Position numbers and translations under genes: made by a program. Below the pieces are notes generated by a model. The model searched no databases and was not told where the DNA came from. It saw nothing but the letters and a program-made list of their open reading frames with translations. 64,000 nt of DNA from Chrysoporthe austroafricana (lineage: Eukaryota > Ascomycota > Sordariomycetes > Diaporthales > Cryphonectriaceae): positions 3,107,583 through 3,171,582 of the forward strand of contig JYIP02000002.1 of NCBI GenBank assembly GCA_001051155.2, in the 5' to 3' direction. Below are positions 1 to 11,500 of the stretch, piece after piece (the first letter of the stretch is position 1; each line of letters opens with the position of its first letter).

Positions 1-1685
1 AGACCGATGACACCGGATGTATCATAACGTGACCCAGGTATGCCAGAGCTGATCCAATTCATCTTCAGCTCCTCGATCTCACGATACCGTTCTTCTTCCA
101 GCCAAGTTGTGCGCTTGAGGTTCACTCCTCGGTCTTCGTTCAAGTAAACAGCCTCGGTGGCCATGGTAATCGCACCGAATCCAGCTCGTAGGAGTGCCGA
201 ATAAAAGTCCATCTCCATCGTGATTCTGAGATCAGAAAATGATAGATTCGCTTGCATGTTAGAGTGCGCGAGTGCAATGCGTTCTTTGAACGTTAGTCGC
301 TCGGCTTGCGCTGAACTAGGAGAGGTGGCTAGTGCAGAAAGTACCAGCGCGACGGAGTAGATCGAAAAGCAGACAATGATCCCTATCAAGACCATAACAT
401 GAGGTATGAACCCAATGATACAGACCGTGGGATACCTGAGCAGCCCCTGACGAGATGAGTCTTCCAGCGAGAATGTGACTGCACTCCAGACAATACTGCT
501 CATAAAGCACAGCGCCCAGAAGCCTGTGCTGATCAGGCGGAACTTTGCCTGTTTACCGAAGATTCCCAAAATGTGGCTTGTGATATGGCTCATTGTTGAA
601 AAGAAGGCGATAAGGAGCACCTCGGGAGGCGTATTGACTCGCTTCATGATCATAGCTCGGCTGATCGCACTCGTACCAACGTCTGATTTAGCCGTTGCAT
701 TGGCCGCTGCAGAGCTGAAGATCCCCCAGCCAAGCTGGTTGCTAATCGCAGCATCGGCCTCAGCAAATGCGAGGGAATGCTCGAAAAGTGTCATGCCCGT
801 TTCTGCAGAGACTGGTCTGCCCTGGACCGCGCAAGAGATCGTCTCGAGGAACTGGCTCAGACAAAAAGTGCCGAACAAAGGCCACAGGAGCGACAGAGAA
901 CCCTTCAGATCCGATGACTCCTCATCTCCCACCGGGATCATGTGCACAGCCGAACAAGACTCTTTGTCTGTCGCACCGAACAGGAGTGTCGAGCTCATCC
1001 CATGAAGCAGGGTATTATGTTGAGAGAACATCAGATCCGAGCTCTTACTGGCATTGCCCCACCGCAACTCGGCGAAATCGGGCGTTGTCTGACATTGTAT
1101 GGACTGAAGTAGACTCCGGGCTTGTATGTAGAAGAGAATGAGAGGCGTGATCCGGATCAGAAGTCGTACGTGCCATCGCAGCCGTAGTCGCCGTCTTGTC
1201 GCCGCGAAGATATGGGTCCGGTTTAGGACAACTGCCATAGCGATACAGCACAGCGCCCACTTGCTGGTGGCATAGCTGAAAACGCTGCCCAGCCCCTTGG
1301 CGCCCTCCATCGAAAAACGGTATACAACGGGATCTTGGTCGGCGAGGTTGGAGGGCGTGGCGGAGGCGGGGATGCGGGTAGTGAGGGCGTTGGAATCGTA
1401 CAGGGCCGATGTCGAGGAGAAGAGATCGGAACCAGTCGCGTCAGGTATTACTCGTTGGCCAAAACCGTCGATCGCATCAGGGACTGAAATGAAAGAGCCG
1501 AGTCTACCGAGCCTCATGACCATCCTTGGGCCAGCCCACACAAGATCTTCCAAAGACGGGGTGTATCTGGAGACGTTGACCCCGAGGTGAGTTGATGTCA
1601 GGTTGAGGAAATTATGCCACAGACTCGCGTTGTCGAATACCACGCCAGATTGGTGGTGGCCGAGAGATTCGATAGTGTGCTCCAT
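1..1685 (-). CDS. Fungal multi-pass membrane protein, partial (runs off left edge)
   Basis: An open frame runs on the minus strand from the stop at 1791-1793 to the window edge with no break. I place the start at the ATG at 1685, giving 561 complete codons so far. The first ~200 residues look like a hydrophilic, extracytoplasmic-type domain with several N-x-S/T sequons. Several hydrophobic segments follow, for example around WALCCIAMAVVL, LSLLWPLFGTFCLS, EVLLIAFF, FWALCFMSSIVW and GFIPHVMVLIGIIVCF. A conserved-looking tail contains TWLEEERYREIEEL. The layout matches a fungus-specific integral membrane family I recognise only as uncharacterised; the function is unknown. No signal peptide is seen at this start. 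A hydrophobic run at about 1825-1860 lies in another frame without an ATG and was not used. The C-terminus is missing. Confidence 0.78.
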   Translation of the reverse strand, partial: MEHTIESLGHHQSGVVFDNASLWHNFLNLTSTHLGVNVSRYTPSLEDLVWAGPRMVMRLGRLGSFISVPDAIDGFGQRVIPDATGSDLFSSTSALYDSNALTTRIPASATPSNLADQDPVVYRFSMEGAKGLGSVFSYATSKWALCCIAMAVVLNRTHIFAATRRRLRLRWHVRLLIRITPLILFYIQARSLLQSIQCQTTPDFAELRWGNASKSSDLMFSQHNTLLHGMSSTLLFGATDKESCSAVHMIPVGDEESSDLKGSLSLLWPLFGTFCLSQFLETISCAVQGRPVSAETGMTLFEHSLAFAEADAAISNQLGWGIFSSAAANATAKSDVGTSAISRAMIMKRVNTPPEVLLIAFFSTMSHITSHILGIFGKQAKFRLISTGFWALCFMSSIVWSAVTFSLEDSSRQGLLRYPTVCIIGFIPHVMVLIGIIVCFSIYSVALVLSALATSPSSAQAERLTFKERIALAHSNMQANLSFSDLRITMEMDFYSALLRAGFGAITMATEAVYLNEDRGVNLKRTTWLEEERYREIEELKMNWISSGIPGSRYDTSGVIG

Positions 1686-2555
1686 CTTGTCTTCAAAGCA
1701 ACAAGAGCTCGATCGCTGCTTTGTTCTTGCGTGTGTCGGTTGTATGACCGGTCGGGCTTGGCCCGCGGCTGCTCGGTCTGCGCGGTGATGTCAGACGCTC
1801 AATACGGTCGAAAGAGAGCGAATATTTGGCAGCTAGAATCGACAAAAGAATCAGAAAAGGGCCATGGTTTCAAGAGCTCGGTGCTAGATGCATGGTGAGA
1901 GCGGGTAGGAAGAACTCGTCATCCAACCACCTGGGAGGCACCGGGGGGTGAGAATCGATGCTGAGTGCATGTGCGTGGTGTTGACTGTGTAGAAGGAACG
2001 GACTTAGGTAAAGCTGAGCGGGATGCTGGAATAGCCCCGAGCGAGGGACGCAGCGTCGATTCGCCGAGGCCGAAGTCGCATTGCTAGGCCCTGGAGGGGG
2101 GATCAGATAAGCGGACTCCAGCTGCCTTAGAACTGCGGTGAATACACCTGTACCTCCTTCACTCCTACATTAGATTCACATAAGCTTTTGCGCGAACACT
2201 CTCAGATCCGGCACAGAATGGCTGCCTCACAGATTTGAGAGCCGCGACCACATCTTCCAGATGAGCAGACTTTACTGGGTACACGATGACTGAAGTCCTC
2301 CGCCAGATGCCTCCCATTCAGGGTCGTCTGTCCTGTAGAACATCTATCCATTTCCCTGGCCTAGTCCAAGGTTGCGGACATCCTCAGTCATGCTCTCGTT
2401 TCCAGAATTCAGACGTTTCCTCAATCCGTGGTGCATGTGCTTGTGTATACGATAGGTGTCCCAGAAACAATGAGGCTTGTCTCACTGCAATCCAGCCTTT
2501 GCAATTGGCAGCCTCGTAACCCGTGAATTCAGATCGTCTTCAAAGCCCGAAAGCT
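1686..2555. other. Intergenic, no gene seen
   Basis: Short open frames occur here, including a 77-residue one from 2286, but none has recognisable protein features or consistent splice signals. The stretch holds the 5' flank of the membrane-protein gene and the 3' flank of the Mtr3 gene. Confidence 0.6.
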
Positions 2556-3485
2556 TCAGCTGTTCTGACCCACAGTCTCCTTCAACGATTCGACTAGCAC
2601 GCGGTTTGCGCTCTGAGACGCCAGCACAGCCTTCCCGACCATCTCCGTGTAAAGTCTCGGGTCCGTTGCCGGCAGGTCGCCCTTGAACCAGAGATTCGTG
2701 ATCTCTTCTCGCTCGGGCAGGTATGCAACGCAACACACTGCTAGAACCTTGTCATGTTGAGATGCCAGAGGGTCGACCACCAGTTCTGGTTTTGGTCCAC
2801 CGTCAGCGGCGGTGACGAGAGCTGCCACGCCTCCTGCCACCGTATCCACGCAGTCGATCCCCGCGTCTACCAGCGCTGCCGAGGCTACTGTGATACATCC
2901 CGCCAGCACGTTCATCGTATCCCAAGCCTCGTCGTACTCGCCGTGGCTGAGACTCCGGTCCTGGTCTCCCTCGATCACTGAGACGATGATGTCCACGCCA
3001 CTCTTCGGCCACCTGTCCGCGATGATGGCGCCTCGCATTGCTGTCTCGAGGTGGATGCTGAGATCCCGTTCTGTCGAGTCCCTGATGTAGCCTCGTCTTT
3101 GCTTCGTCGCGAATGGCGCATACTTGACGTGGGTAGTGAGGATGATGTGTGGTGAGAATGGTGTTGATCTCGGTAGTGCTCTCGGTCCGTGGACCGTGCA
3201 GCTGAGTTTGAGACCAGACACACCCGGTTTTGCTGATGCCTGGACTTCGAGATATGCGGAACCGGATGCCGAAGGCGTGACACCAGTCTTGAGGTCTACG
3301 GACGCGGCTTAGAAGAATTCAACAACCAATCTTGGAGGATGGGAAAACTCACATATCGGCCTCGCAGTATTTGACGACCTTGTCCTGCCCTTCACTTCCT
3401 CAGTGAGATTTTCCGCATCCTCGCCCGCAAACACCGGTGGCAGGGTACCACCGACAGGACCATTTATGCGCCTTCTATCCGTCAT
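2556..3485 (-). CDS. MTR3: Exosome complex subunit Mtr3 (RNase PH-like)
   Basis: Coding parts are 3485-3353 and 3307-2556 (minus strand), joined across a 45 nt intron with a GTGAGT donor and an AAG acceptor; 294 aa. The protein starts MTDRRRINGP, the usual Mtr3 opening, so I chose this ATG over one ten codons upstream. The body carries RNase PH-fold landmarks: TGVTPSASGSAYLEV, KYAPFATKQRRGY, ERDLSIHLETA and RWPKSGVDIIVSVIEGD. Mtr3 is one of six RNase PH-like subunits forming the ring of the eukaryotic RNA exosome, which is catalytically inert in fungi and channels RNA to Rrp44 and Rrp6. A divergent RNase PH paralogue such as Rrp46 is the alternative, but the N-terminus favours Mtr3. Confidence 0.88.
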
Positions 3486-4208
3486 TTTGAGATGTGCGTC
3501 TTCGCGTGTCTGCAATCGATGTAGACACCCAAAAGACCTCTTGTTGGGAAGATTGGGATGTGTGTTGCAGGCGATGAGAGCCCTGCAGCCGTTTGAAAGA
3601 CCCCAGTTGCAGCCAGCTGCGGGTTAGTAGGCCCGGGGTCTTTCTTAGCGCCCACGGGTGCCCCACTTCAGAACACCAGCTACAAAATTTCTGCGAGCAC
3701 ACAGGACTTCGGTTTTCTTCTTTCATCAACACCTCCCAACACTAGATGCCAACATCGCGCATCACTTCGCCCAGATGGGTTTAAGACGCTCACCATAGTG
3801 TGAGCGCTATATCAAGTGTCTCAGCCGCGTGATATATACTCGCGCATCTAAGTCCTCCACATTCGACCAGCAAGTGCTGTCGCAGCTCTGGATTGAGACA
3901 AGCCGTGCTGGTGTTGCGTGTCAGGGTCGCGTCAGTCGACTACTTACCTGCTTAAGCACCCAGCAATTGATATCACGGTATGTACCTCAGTCTCGTTGCT
4001 TGAATGCACCCCTCCTTACGAAGCTGGACTTGACGCCGCTGGTGATGAAATCATATCCACTGTTCATCGCGACCTTCTGTGAGCGAAGACGAACAAACAT
4101 GCACTACCATCTGAAGCATCAGGCTGCCTGTCCATGCTACCCCCTCTTCCAAGATGCGTACCATGGATACTGACAGTCTCCCAGGCGATGTGACCACACA
4201 GGTACAGT
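3486..4208. other. Intergenic, no gene supported
   Basis: The stretch contains a 114-codon open frame starting at 3829 with no protein-like features. I see no recognisable gene or RNA. Confidence 0.5.
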
Positions 4209-4794
4209 ATGGCCATCATATTGCCGTCACTCCTGCTATGTAAGCATTGCCTCTTCACTTTTCCTCCCGGTGGCTTTCATGATGAAAATCTTTCAATTCA
4301 GTTCTGCTTCTGAGAATACTTGAAGATACCCGTATACCAAAAACAAACTCTGATAATAGCCTCAATCCTTACATCCCACCGTTCACTATCAGCTTATATG
4401 CTGAACTAGCTGACGCGTCCAAGACAGATAGATACAAACACTGGTCGAGATCTTCAAACTGGATGGCTCCGAGTACATTCCCGAGCCATCCCCTTCCCTC
4501 CTGATTCGAAGGTCAGCTTACCCTCTGCTCAAAAATCTGCCTGCATCATCTTTTATGATGATAATAGCTTATCCATTCAACGATATGTACGAGCCGAGCC
4601 ATCCTCCCGCACTGGAGCCGCCTTGTGTGGTGATGACCAGTAGTGGAGTCTTTCCTCCGGGAATGTCATTTGGCTTTTGTGCCTTTGGCATTCATGGCCC
4701 GTTTTGGGATGTGAGTGTTCTTGGGCCGGCCAGTACATCTGAGTTAATCGGCTTTCTGAGAGGTGTTTGGGAGGCGATGTTGCCAGGAGGCTAG
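4209..4794 (+). CDS. Small uncharacterised protein, possible signal or anchor peptide
   Basis: Three exons join in frame: 4209-4239, 4302-4472 and 4517-4794, giving 159 aa. Introns are 62 nt (GTAAGC..CAG) and 44 nt (GTACAT..CAG). The N-terminus MAIILPSLLLFLLLRILED is strongly hydrophobic and may be a signal peptide or membrane anchor. The remainder has aromatic and proline-rich stretches such as NPYIPPFTISLYAEL and GFCAFGIHGPFWDV. I do not recognise the family. The support is that three separate open segments fit together only with these splice sites, and the total is a multiple of three. An in-frame start in another frame (ATG at 4154) does not connect to exon 2. It could be a decayed or mispredicted gene. 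Confidence 0.42.
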
Positions 4795-5694
4795 ACTCAT
4801 AGTTCCTTGCTAATCAACCATCCTATAGGCTTCTTTGATTCTTTTCCTGCGTTTGTCGAAGTATCCGCTGTAGGAGGCAGGTTTGTTACGTGGAGATGAG
4901 CAGTGGTCCACAGCATTTGAATAGTGCGCCGCTGTGGCTGAGGCTGTGATATTCCTGAATACTCATCCCTTGCGTAGTGACTGCTACGAGAAACGACAAA
5001 ATCAAATCAAGTCAAAACAAAATAAAATAAAATAAAAACGGTTTTCAAGTGCCAACTATCTCGTGAACCTTGAGGTTACCTCTTGTGAAGCTAGGGGAAA
5101 AAATAATACCACGTATAATTGCAGAGATGTCGCTTGCACCCCATCTCTGAGACAGTCGTGAAGCTTGGACGACAGTGGCCACAGTAGATAGGAATGAGCT
5201 GCCGCAGGTGACCTCGGGGGTTCAAACTTTAAGCCCCTGCAATGTATATTTCCGGCGCTGAGCTATGCTACTCCGCTTGCAGCTACCTGTCCCGCACTGG
5301 TGGAAAGTAACTGTTTGGGTGCGTGGGTCTTGACATCTTGGCATCTCAAGCCGCACGCACCACAGCAGACCCCTGTGCTGGCATTAGCACTGCGAGGCTG
5401 ATTGATGCCTTGCAGGACACCTGCTACTTCTCTGAGGCAATACGAGCCCAGTACTTTCTTTTCCCATGACAGTGTCTGACCTTCTGCCACCATGAGGTGG
5501 AATCGACCCGTGCGCGTCTGACCACGTCGTCTCGCAATCACCGCTGAGCTCTCGATCAGCCTGTTTGCGTGCCTGGACGGGGCATTCCTGTCACTGCCCT
5601 TCCCCTGGACTTTCAGCATAGGCCCGCGAGCGACTGCGACCGACCTCAGCAGCATCATCTTTACATTCCACGCTGTCCTCGACCGATCGGCCCA
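4795..5694. other. Intergenic with A-rich simple tract
   Basis: No supported gene. An A-rich low-complexity run with repeated AAAATA-type units lies at about 4998-5038. A minus-strand open frame at 5263-5745 has no recognisable features and overlaps the first exon of the next gene. Confidence 0.5.
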
Positions 5695-7421
5695 ATGCTG
5701 CCCACGTACTCGTCTTCCGGCTCCAAGGTGGTGCCAAGGCATCATGCTGGCGGATTTGCAAATGGCTACCCTAGAAATAAGGACCTGAACTTCGACATAT
5801 CACCACATCGGTATGCTGCTGCCCTCGTCGCATGCGGCCGCACTCCCTGCCCCAGTGGCTTCATCGACACTGTCGTACAGAGTTTCGCTAATCTCCTCGT
5901 GCCTTCCTGACAGATTCCAACCTCGAGGTGCGACACCAGCTTTTCGACGGCGCCGGCGCTTATTCGTGAGGATCGGCATAATACTAGCGGTGGCATTCCT
6001 CTTTGGAATATTCGTATGGCCGGGGGGCGGTGGCGGATCGTTCGCGTCACTGTTCTCCCTCGGCCTGATATCCACAGAAGATTTCCAGCTCGAGACCGTG
6101 CGATACTACGACCTGTCTAATGTCCAGGGCACCGCGCGGGGCTGGGAGCGCGAGGAGCGCATCCTCCTCTGCGTGCCCCTCCGCGAAGCTGAAGCCCACC
6201 TGCCGATGTTCTTCTCCCACCTCAACAACTTTACCTATCCGCACCATCTTATCGACCTGGCATTCCTCGTCTCGGACTCGAAGGACCGAACACTGGAGGT
6301 GTTGACGGACGGGTTGGAAGCTCTGCAGGCCTCAGAAAATTACAATATGCACTATGGAGAGATATCTATCATCGAGAAGGACTTCGGTCAGAAAGTTGAA
6401 CAGGATGCTGAGAGTCGACACGGGTTTGCTGCGCAGGCGAGCAGGAGAAAGCTCATGGCCCAGGCCAGGAACTGGCTCCTTACCGCTGCTCTTCGCCCTT
6501 ACCACTCGTGGGTCTACTGGAGGGACGTCGACGTGGAAACTGCGCCGTTTACTATTCTAGAGGACTTGATGCGCCATAACAAGGACGTCATAGTGCCGAG
6601 TGAGTACAAGAGAGACAACCCAACAGGCATGAGATATTGACAGAATACAGATGTGTGGCGGCCTCTTCCAGACTGGCTTGGCGGAGAACAACCATATGAT
6701 CTTAACTCCTGGCAAGAGTCCGAGACTGCCCTGGCACTGGCAGACACTCTGGATGAGGACGCTGTGATTGTCGAAGGATACGCCGAGTATGCAACATGGA
6801 GACCGCACTTGGCCTACTTACGAGACCCTTACGGCGACCCAGATATGGAAATGGAGATCGACGGTGTCGGAGGCGTTAGTATCTTGGCCAAGGCTCGCGT
6901 GTTCCGGTATGGCGTACATTTCCCGGCCTTCAGCTTTGAAAAGCACGCGGAGACCGAAGGATTCGGAAAGGTCAGCGGCCCAACTTCCAACTCGACAGCG
7001 AATCACGAACTAACGATGTGCAGATGGCGAGGAAAATGGACTTTTCCGTCGTCGGTCTACCTCACTACACTATATGGCACCTCTACGAGCCGAGTGTTGA
7101 CGATATCAAGCACATGGAGGTACGTCTGACAGATCTGGCCAAGCTGATGATCTCTGCTAACACGTCGCACAGGAGATGGAACAAGAGAAGCTCGCCCGCG
7201 AGGCAGAAGAAAAGGAGAAGGCCGAGAAGGAAAAGAAGCTGAAAGAAGGGTACAGCTTTGATGATGCAAGCCAGCAGTGGGAGAAGGACAAGAACGCCGT
7301 GTCGAACATGGCCAATACCATGGAAGAGAGAAAAAACATTGGTTCCGACTCTGCCCAGAAACCTGAGCAGTCCGGCAAGGGGGAACCCGCAAGCAACGAG
7401 GATGACCTGAGGAAGAAATAG
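5695..7421 (+). CDS. Golgi alpha-mannosyltransferase, Anp1/Van1/Mnn9 family (GT62)
   Basis: Five exons: 5695-5810, 5914-6599, 6651-6970, 7024-7119, 7173-7421; 488 aa. The first exon (opening MLPTYSSSGSK) is inferred from an in-frame GTATGC..CAG intron of 103 nt; the ATG at 5813 lies inside that intron. It is a type II membrane protein: a short cytoplasmic tail, an arginine cluster, then the anchor RIGIILAVAFLFGIFVW at about residues 54-70. The catalytic region contains the metal-binding DxD in WVYWRDVDVETAPF, followed by VWRPLPDWLGG and QPYDLNSWQES, all typical of GT62. A charged coiled-coil tail rich in E and K ends the protein. Family members build the alpha-1,6-mannan backbone of N-glycans in the cis-Golgi. 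The long charged tail suggests the Anp1 subunit rather than Mnn9 or Van1, but I am not sure of the paralogue. Confidence 0.88.
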
Positions 7422-8509
7422 CCATAGACGTTCGGGATGCATTGCCAGGTTGACTGGTCCGCCAGCAATGGGCTCGGATGCATAGTGTCATCCCTCTTAG
7501 GTGATCACGACTCAAACTATTTTGAACAGCATACACTGGTCGAGGAGCGGACGAGGTGGGCAAGGGATATACCTCTGGCACACACGAATGATGGCGTTCA
7601 AGGAGACTGATTGTTTTGGAAGACAAAACTGGCGAACAAACATAATATTTTTATGTGCTGTGCAGGATCACGGAGTGTCCAGTGGACAGAGGATGGCTCA
7701 GCATAGCCGCGTTCTGGGAGCTGGGACCTCACAATGATGATCTGTCATGACCACCAGACTACTTCCCAAGTGACAACTGCTGACCAAGCCGACGACAAGT
7801 TGATGATGAGACTAAGGCTTGCGCCTGTCTTGGTCTGGCTCAAACAAGGTCCTTGCATGCCAGTATCCTGCACCATCATGAACTTGCTGATCTTCCCATG
7901 AGAGGCTATTCGACAAGTCCTCTTTTAGCCTTTTAGCGCATTGGAGACTATCCTGCAACGCCCCCTTGAATTCCCATTTTGTCGATATGACTGGGTGATC
8001 ACCCCAGGCTCGTACTCATATGTCTACTACGAGATTTGTAGACTGAAATACGAAGCTCTTCAAAATCTCACTTAAGAGGTGTCAATCTTTCAAAAGTGTT
8101 ATTGTGGGATAAAAAGGCCGCTGCTGATGAGGGATCTCGGGGCTGACACAATTTGCCGGCCGCACGCTGGAGCTTGCCTGCCGATTGGATGTCACTTTCT
8201 GGCTGGAGTTCAAAGCTCCAGGTGTTCGCTTCGATGACCCAAAACTGGAAACTCGGGGACAGCTAACACGACGGCATCTGTCCAAATCCTTCCGTACTTT
8301 GTTTCTGAAGTTGGCAGTGAATGGAGCCCCGGTATTTTATGTTTGATTTTTTCATAATACAACAGTAGGCACTCGCTGCTGCACCTACGGATAACCGAAG
8401 CCAGCGCATCGGGAGAAGCTCTGGAATTGACCCAGCCCTGGTGAAAGCGAGTCTCTGCCTCTGATCTACACATTTCACCGTCTATCCTCACCGGCATTCC
8501 TTTGCAAGA
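7422..8509. other. Intergenic, no gene seen
   Basis: Only short open frames without protein-like features occur. The stretch presumably holds the terminator of the mannosyltransferase gene and the promoter of the Arf-GEF gene. Confidence 0.6.
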
Positions 8510-11500
8510 ATGAGCCAAGATGCGCCTATCCCTCAGATAATGGAGCCCCCGGTTTCTCCTCTGCCCTCGCGGCCCACGACGCCGCTACCTCGCCGGGCGC
8601 AACACTATTCCCCTCGGATGCAGTACCGAAGTCGCCCGGTGGCCGTCGCGGTAGATCCGGTCTCCCTCGTGATAGCGGAATGCATAGCGATCACCTCAGC
8701 ATGTCAAAAACATGCCCGATCTCCTCATTCCTCCGTGGCAGCCATTCTCGGTGGTGGGCCCAGCCCGGTCCAGCTGGGACCCTCGAACTCCGTGTCCCTT
8801 GGCAAGGGGAGGAGCAGGAGCGCAGCAGCCAACATCACGAGCGACGGCACGGCTGACCTGGTGCGCTGGGGCTTGAGGGGGAAGAAAGGAAAGAGCATGC
8901 AGGACAATCCGTTAATATCAGGCTTTGGGAGGCTGAGGCACGAGTTAACGGGTGTCAAAGGTGCGCTCTCAGCCTTGAGGGAGGAATGCATGCGCGAGGG
9001 CGGTCAGGCTGACAATGACACAGACATACATAAGTTCGATGCGTTGACGATGCTCTATCCCTTCCTACAAATCGTGCAAGCAAAAGGCACCGCCGCTCCG
9101 GTGACGGTTCTAGCCCTAAGAGCCATACGGAAATTCCTCGCCTACGGTTTTATCTCTCCCGAGTCCCCCCGGTTCGCCGTCGCGATGCAGTCGCTCTCCG
9201 CCGCCATCACACACTGTCAGTTCGATATAAGCGATTCCGCGCAGGAAGAGGTGGTCCTCTTGATGATTCTGCATCTGATGGAGGACATGCTTTCGGGCCC
9301 GGGTGGGGACATCTTAAGCGACGAAAGTGTCTGTGACATGATGGGACGTGGCCTGACGATATGTTCGCGGCCTAGATTCTCTGAGGTTCTCAGGCAGACC
9401 GCAGAGGCCTCGATGGTGCGGATGTGTCAAATCATCTTCGAGGACTTGAAGCATCTTGAGGAAGAGGCCGGCGAAGAAAGCGACGCGCTTGACAAGAAGA
9501 CCAACGGGGATATGGACACTGTCAACATGGATCCATCCGCGAATGGCACAGAAATCTCGGTGGCTGCGGAAGCGACCCCTGATCCGCCACGGACTTCTGA
9601 GTCGGCGAGTACGGAGTCGTCTGGAACAGGAGAGGCGGACCAAGCTACCATTGCGTCGGAATCAGCAACGGCTGAGTCCCTCGACCTAAGGCCGTATTCG
9701 CTACCATCTGTCCGAGAACTGTTCAGAGTGCTTGTCAACTTTCTCGACCCACATGATCGCAAGCATCCGGACACCATGAGAGTAATGGCGCTGCGGATAA
9801 TACACGTCGCGCTTGAGGTTGCTGGTCCATCGATTGCGAGACATCCGGCTCTGGCAACGATTGCAGAAGATCGATTGTGTTTCTACCTCTTCCAACTGAT
9901 AAGGTCTGATCACACCGCAATTTTGCAAGAGTCATTACTGGTGGCGGGGACTCTTCTGTCAACTTGCAGAGGCGTTCTAAAGCTGCAGCAGGAGAAATTC
10001 CTGTCCTACTTGGTCGCGTGCCTTCATGTGTCCTTGGAGATTCCTCGGGAACCTGGAATCGACCCGTCTCTTTATGCCGATATCCCTCAAACACCGAAAC
10101 TTGTCAAGCCGCCTCCATCACAGATGGGTAGTGGTCGTACGACTCCCGTGCAGGTCAAGGAGCGGCAGAAGTTAGGGTTGGAAGGCGGTGCGCGAAAGCC
10201 GGACGCAAGACAGGCAATGGTTGAGAATATCTGCGTTCTGGCCAGGATGCCTACCTTCCTGGTTGAGCTGTTTGTCAACTATGACTGTGACCCAAACCTC
10301 GCGGATTTATGCGAAGATATGGTTGGCATGCTTTCGAGAAATGCTTTGCCCGACTCGGCCACTTGGAGCACTACCAGTGTACCTCCCTTATGCCTCGATG
10401 CATTACTGCGATATATTCAGTCCATTGCGGAAAGACTGGATCAATCGCCGCGGGCTGAGGGTTATCCGGACCCAGCAGCTCTCCGAGAACAGCGGCGGAA
10501 GAAGAAACTCATTATCAAAGGCATGAACAAATTCAATGAGAGCCCGCGCGGTGGTCTCGCCTTCTTGCAAGAAAAGGGCATCATTGAGTCCGCAACAGAC
10601 CCCGAATGCGTTGCCGCCTTCCTCAAGAGCACCTCTCTGACCTCAAAGAGTGTTTTGGGAGAATTCATATCGAAGAAAGGGAATGAGGCGATTTTAGACG
10701 CTTTTCTAGATTCTTTCGACTTCACCGGCAAGCGTGTCGATGAAGCATTGAGATCCCTTCTTGAGACTTTCCGTCTTCCAGGCGAGTCTGCGCTCATTGA
10801 GAGAATTGTGACATCATTCTCGAAGAAGTTCCTGGCCACCGAGATACCTGGTGCAATCGCGAATCCCGACGCCGCCTACGTCCTCACATACGCCACCATC
10901 ATGCTCAACACCGACCAACATAACCCTAATCTCAAAGCCCAGGCTCGAATGAAAGTAGAGGACTTCGCGAGAAATTTGCGTGGAGTGAACGATGGAAAAG
11001 ACTTCGCCCCCGAGTATCTCCAGGCAGTATTCGATGCCATCCGAACGAACGAAATTATCTTGCCTGAGGAGCATGATAACAAGCATGCACTGGACTACGC
11101 ATGGAAAGAGCTGCTATCGAAGACAGAGGCTGCAGGTCCTCTCATAATATGTGATACGAACATATATGACGCGGACATGTTTGCTGCAACGTGGAGGCCT
11201 ATTGTCTCGACATTATCATATGTTTTCATGTCTGCGACTGATGACACAGTTTTCATGCGGATCGTTTCTGGCTTCGACGAGTGCGCTCGAATTGCCGCGA
11301 AGTACAACATCACCGAGGCCTTGGATCAGATTATCTATACTTTGAGCGTCATGACGACCCTATCCACCGAGATGGTCTCCAACACAAGCCTGAACACTGA
11401 GGTCCAGGTTGATGAGAGGAGCGTGATGGTGAGCGAGCTTGCTGTCAAGCTGGGACGCAATTTCAGAGCACAGCTTGCAATCCTTGTCCTGTTTCGGGTC

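Noticed and set aside
475..1005. 176-codon plus-strand open frame
   Set aside because: It is antisense to the continuous minus-strand membrane-protein frame, which has real membrane segments and conserved-looking motifs.
1825..1862. Hydrophobic signal-like stretch (PFLILLSILAAKYSLSF) on the minus strand upstream of the membrane-protein gene
   Set aside because: It is in another frame, preceded at once by an in-frame stop, has no ATG, and no splice acceptor could join it to the gene.
5213..5230. GGGGGTTCAAAC resembling a tRNA T arm
   Set aside because: No matching stem and no D arm or anticodon arm upstream.
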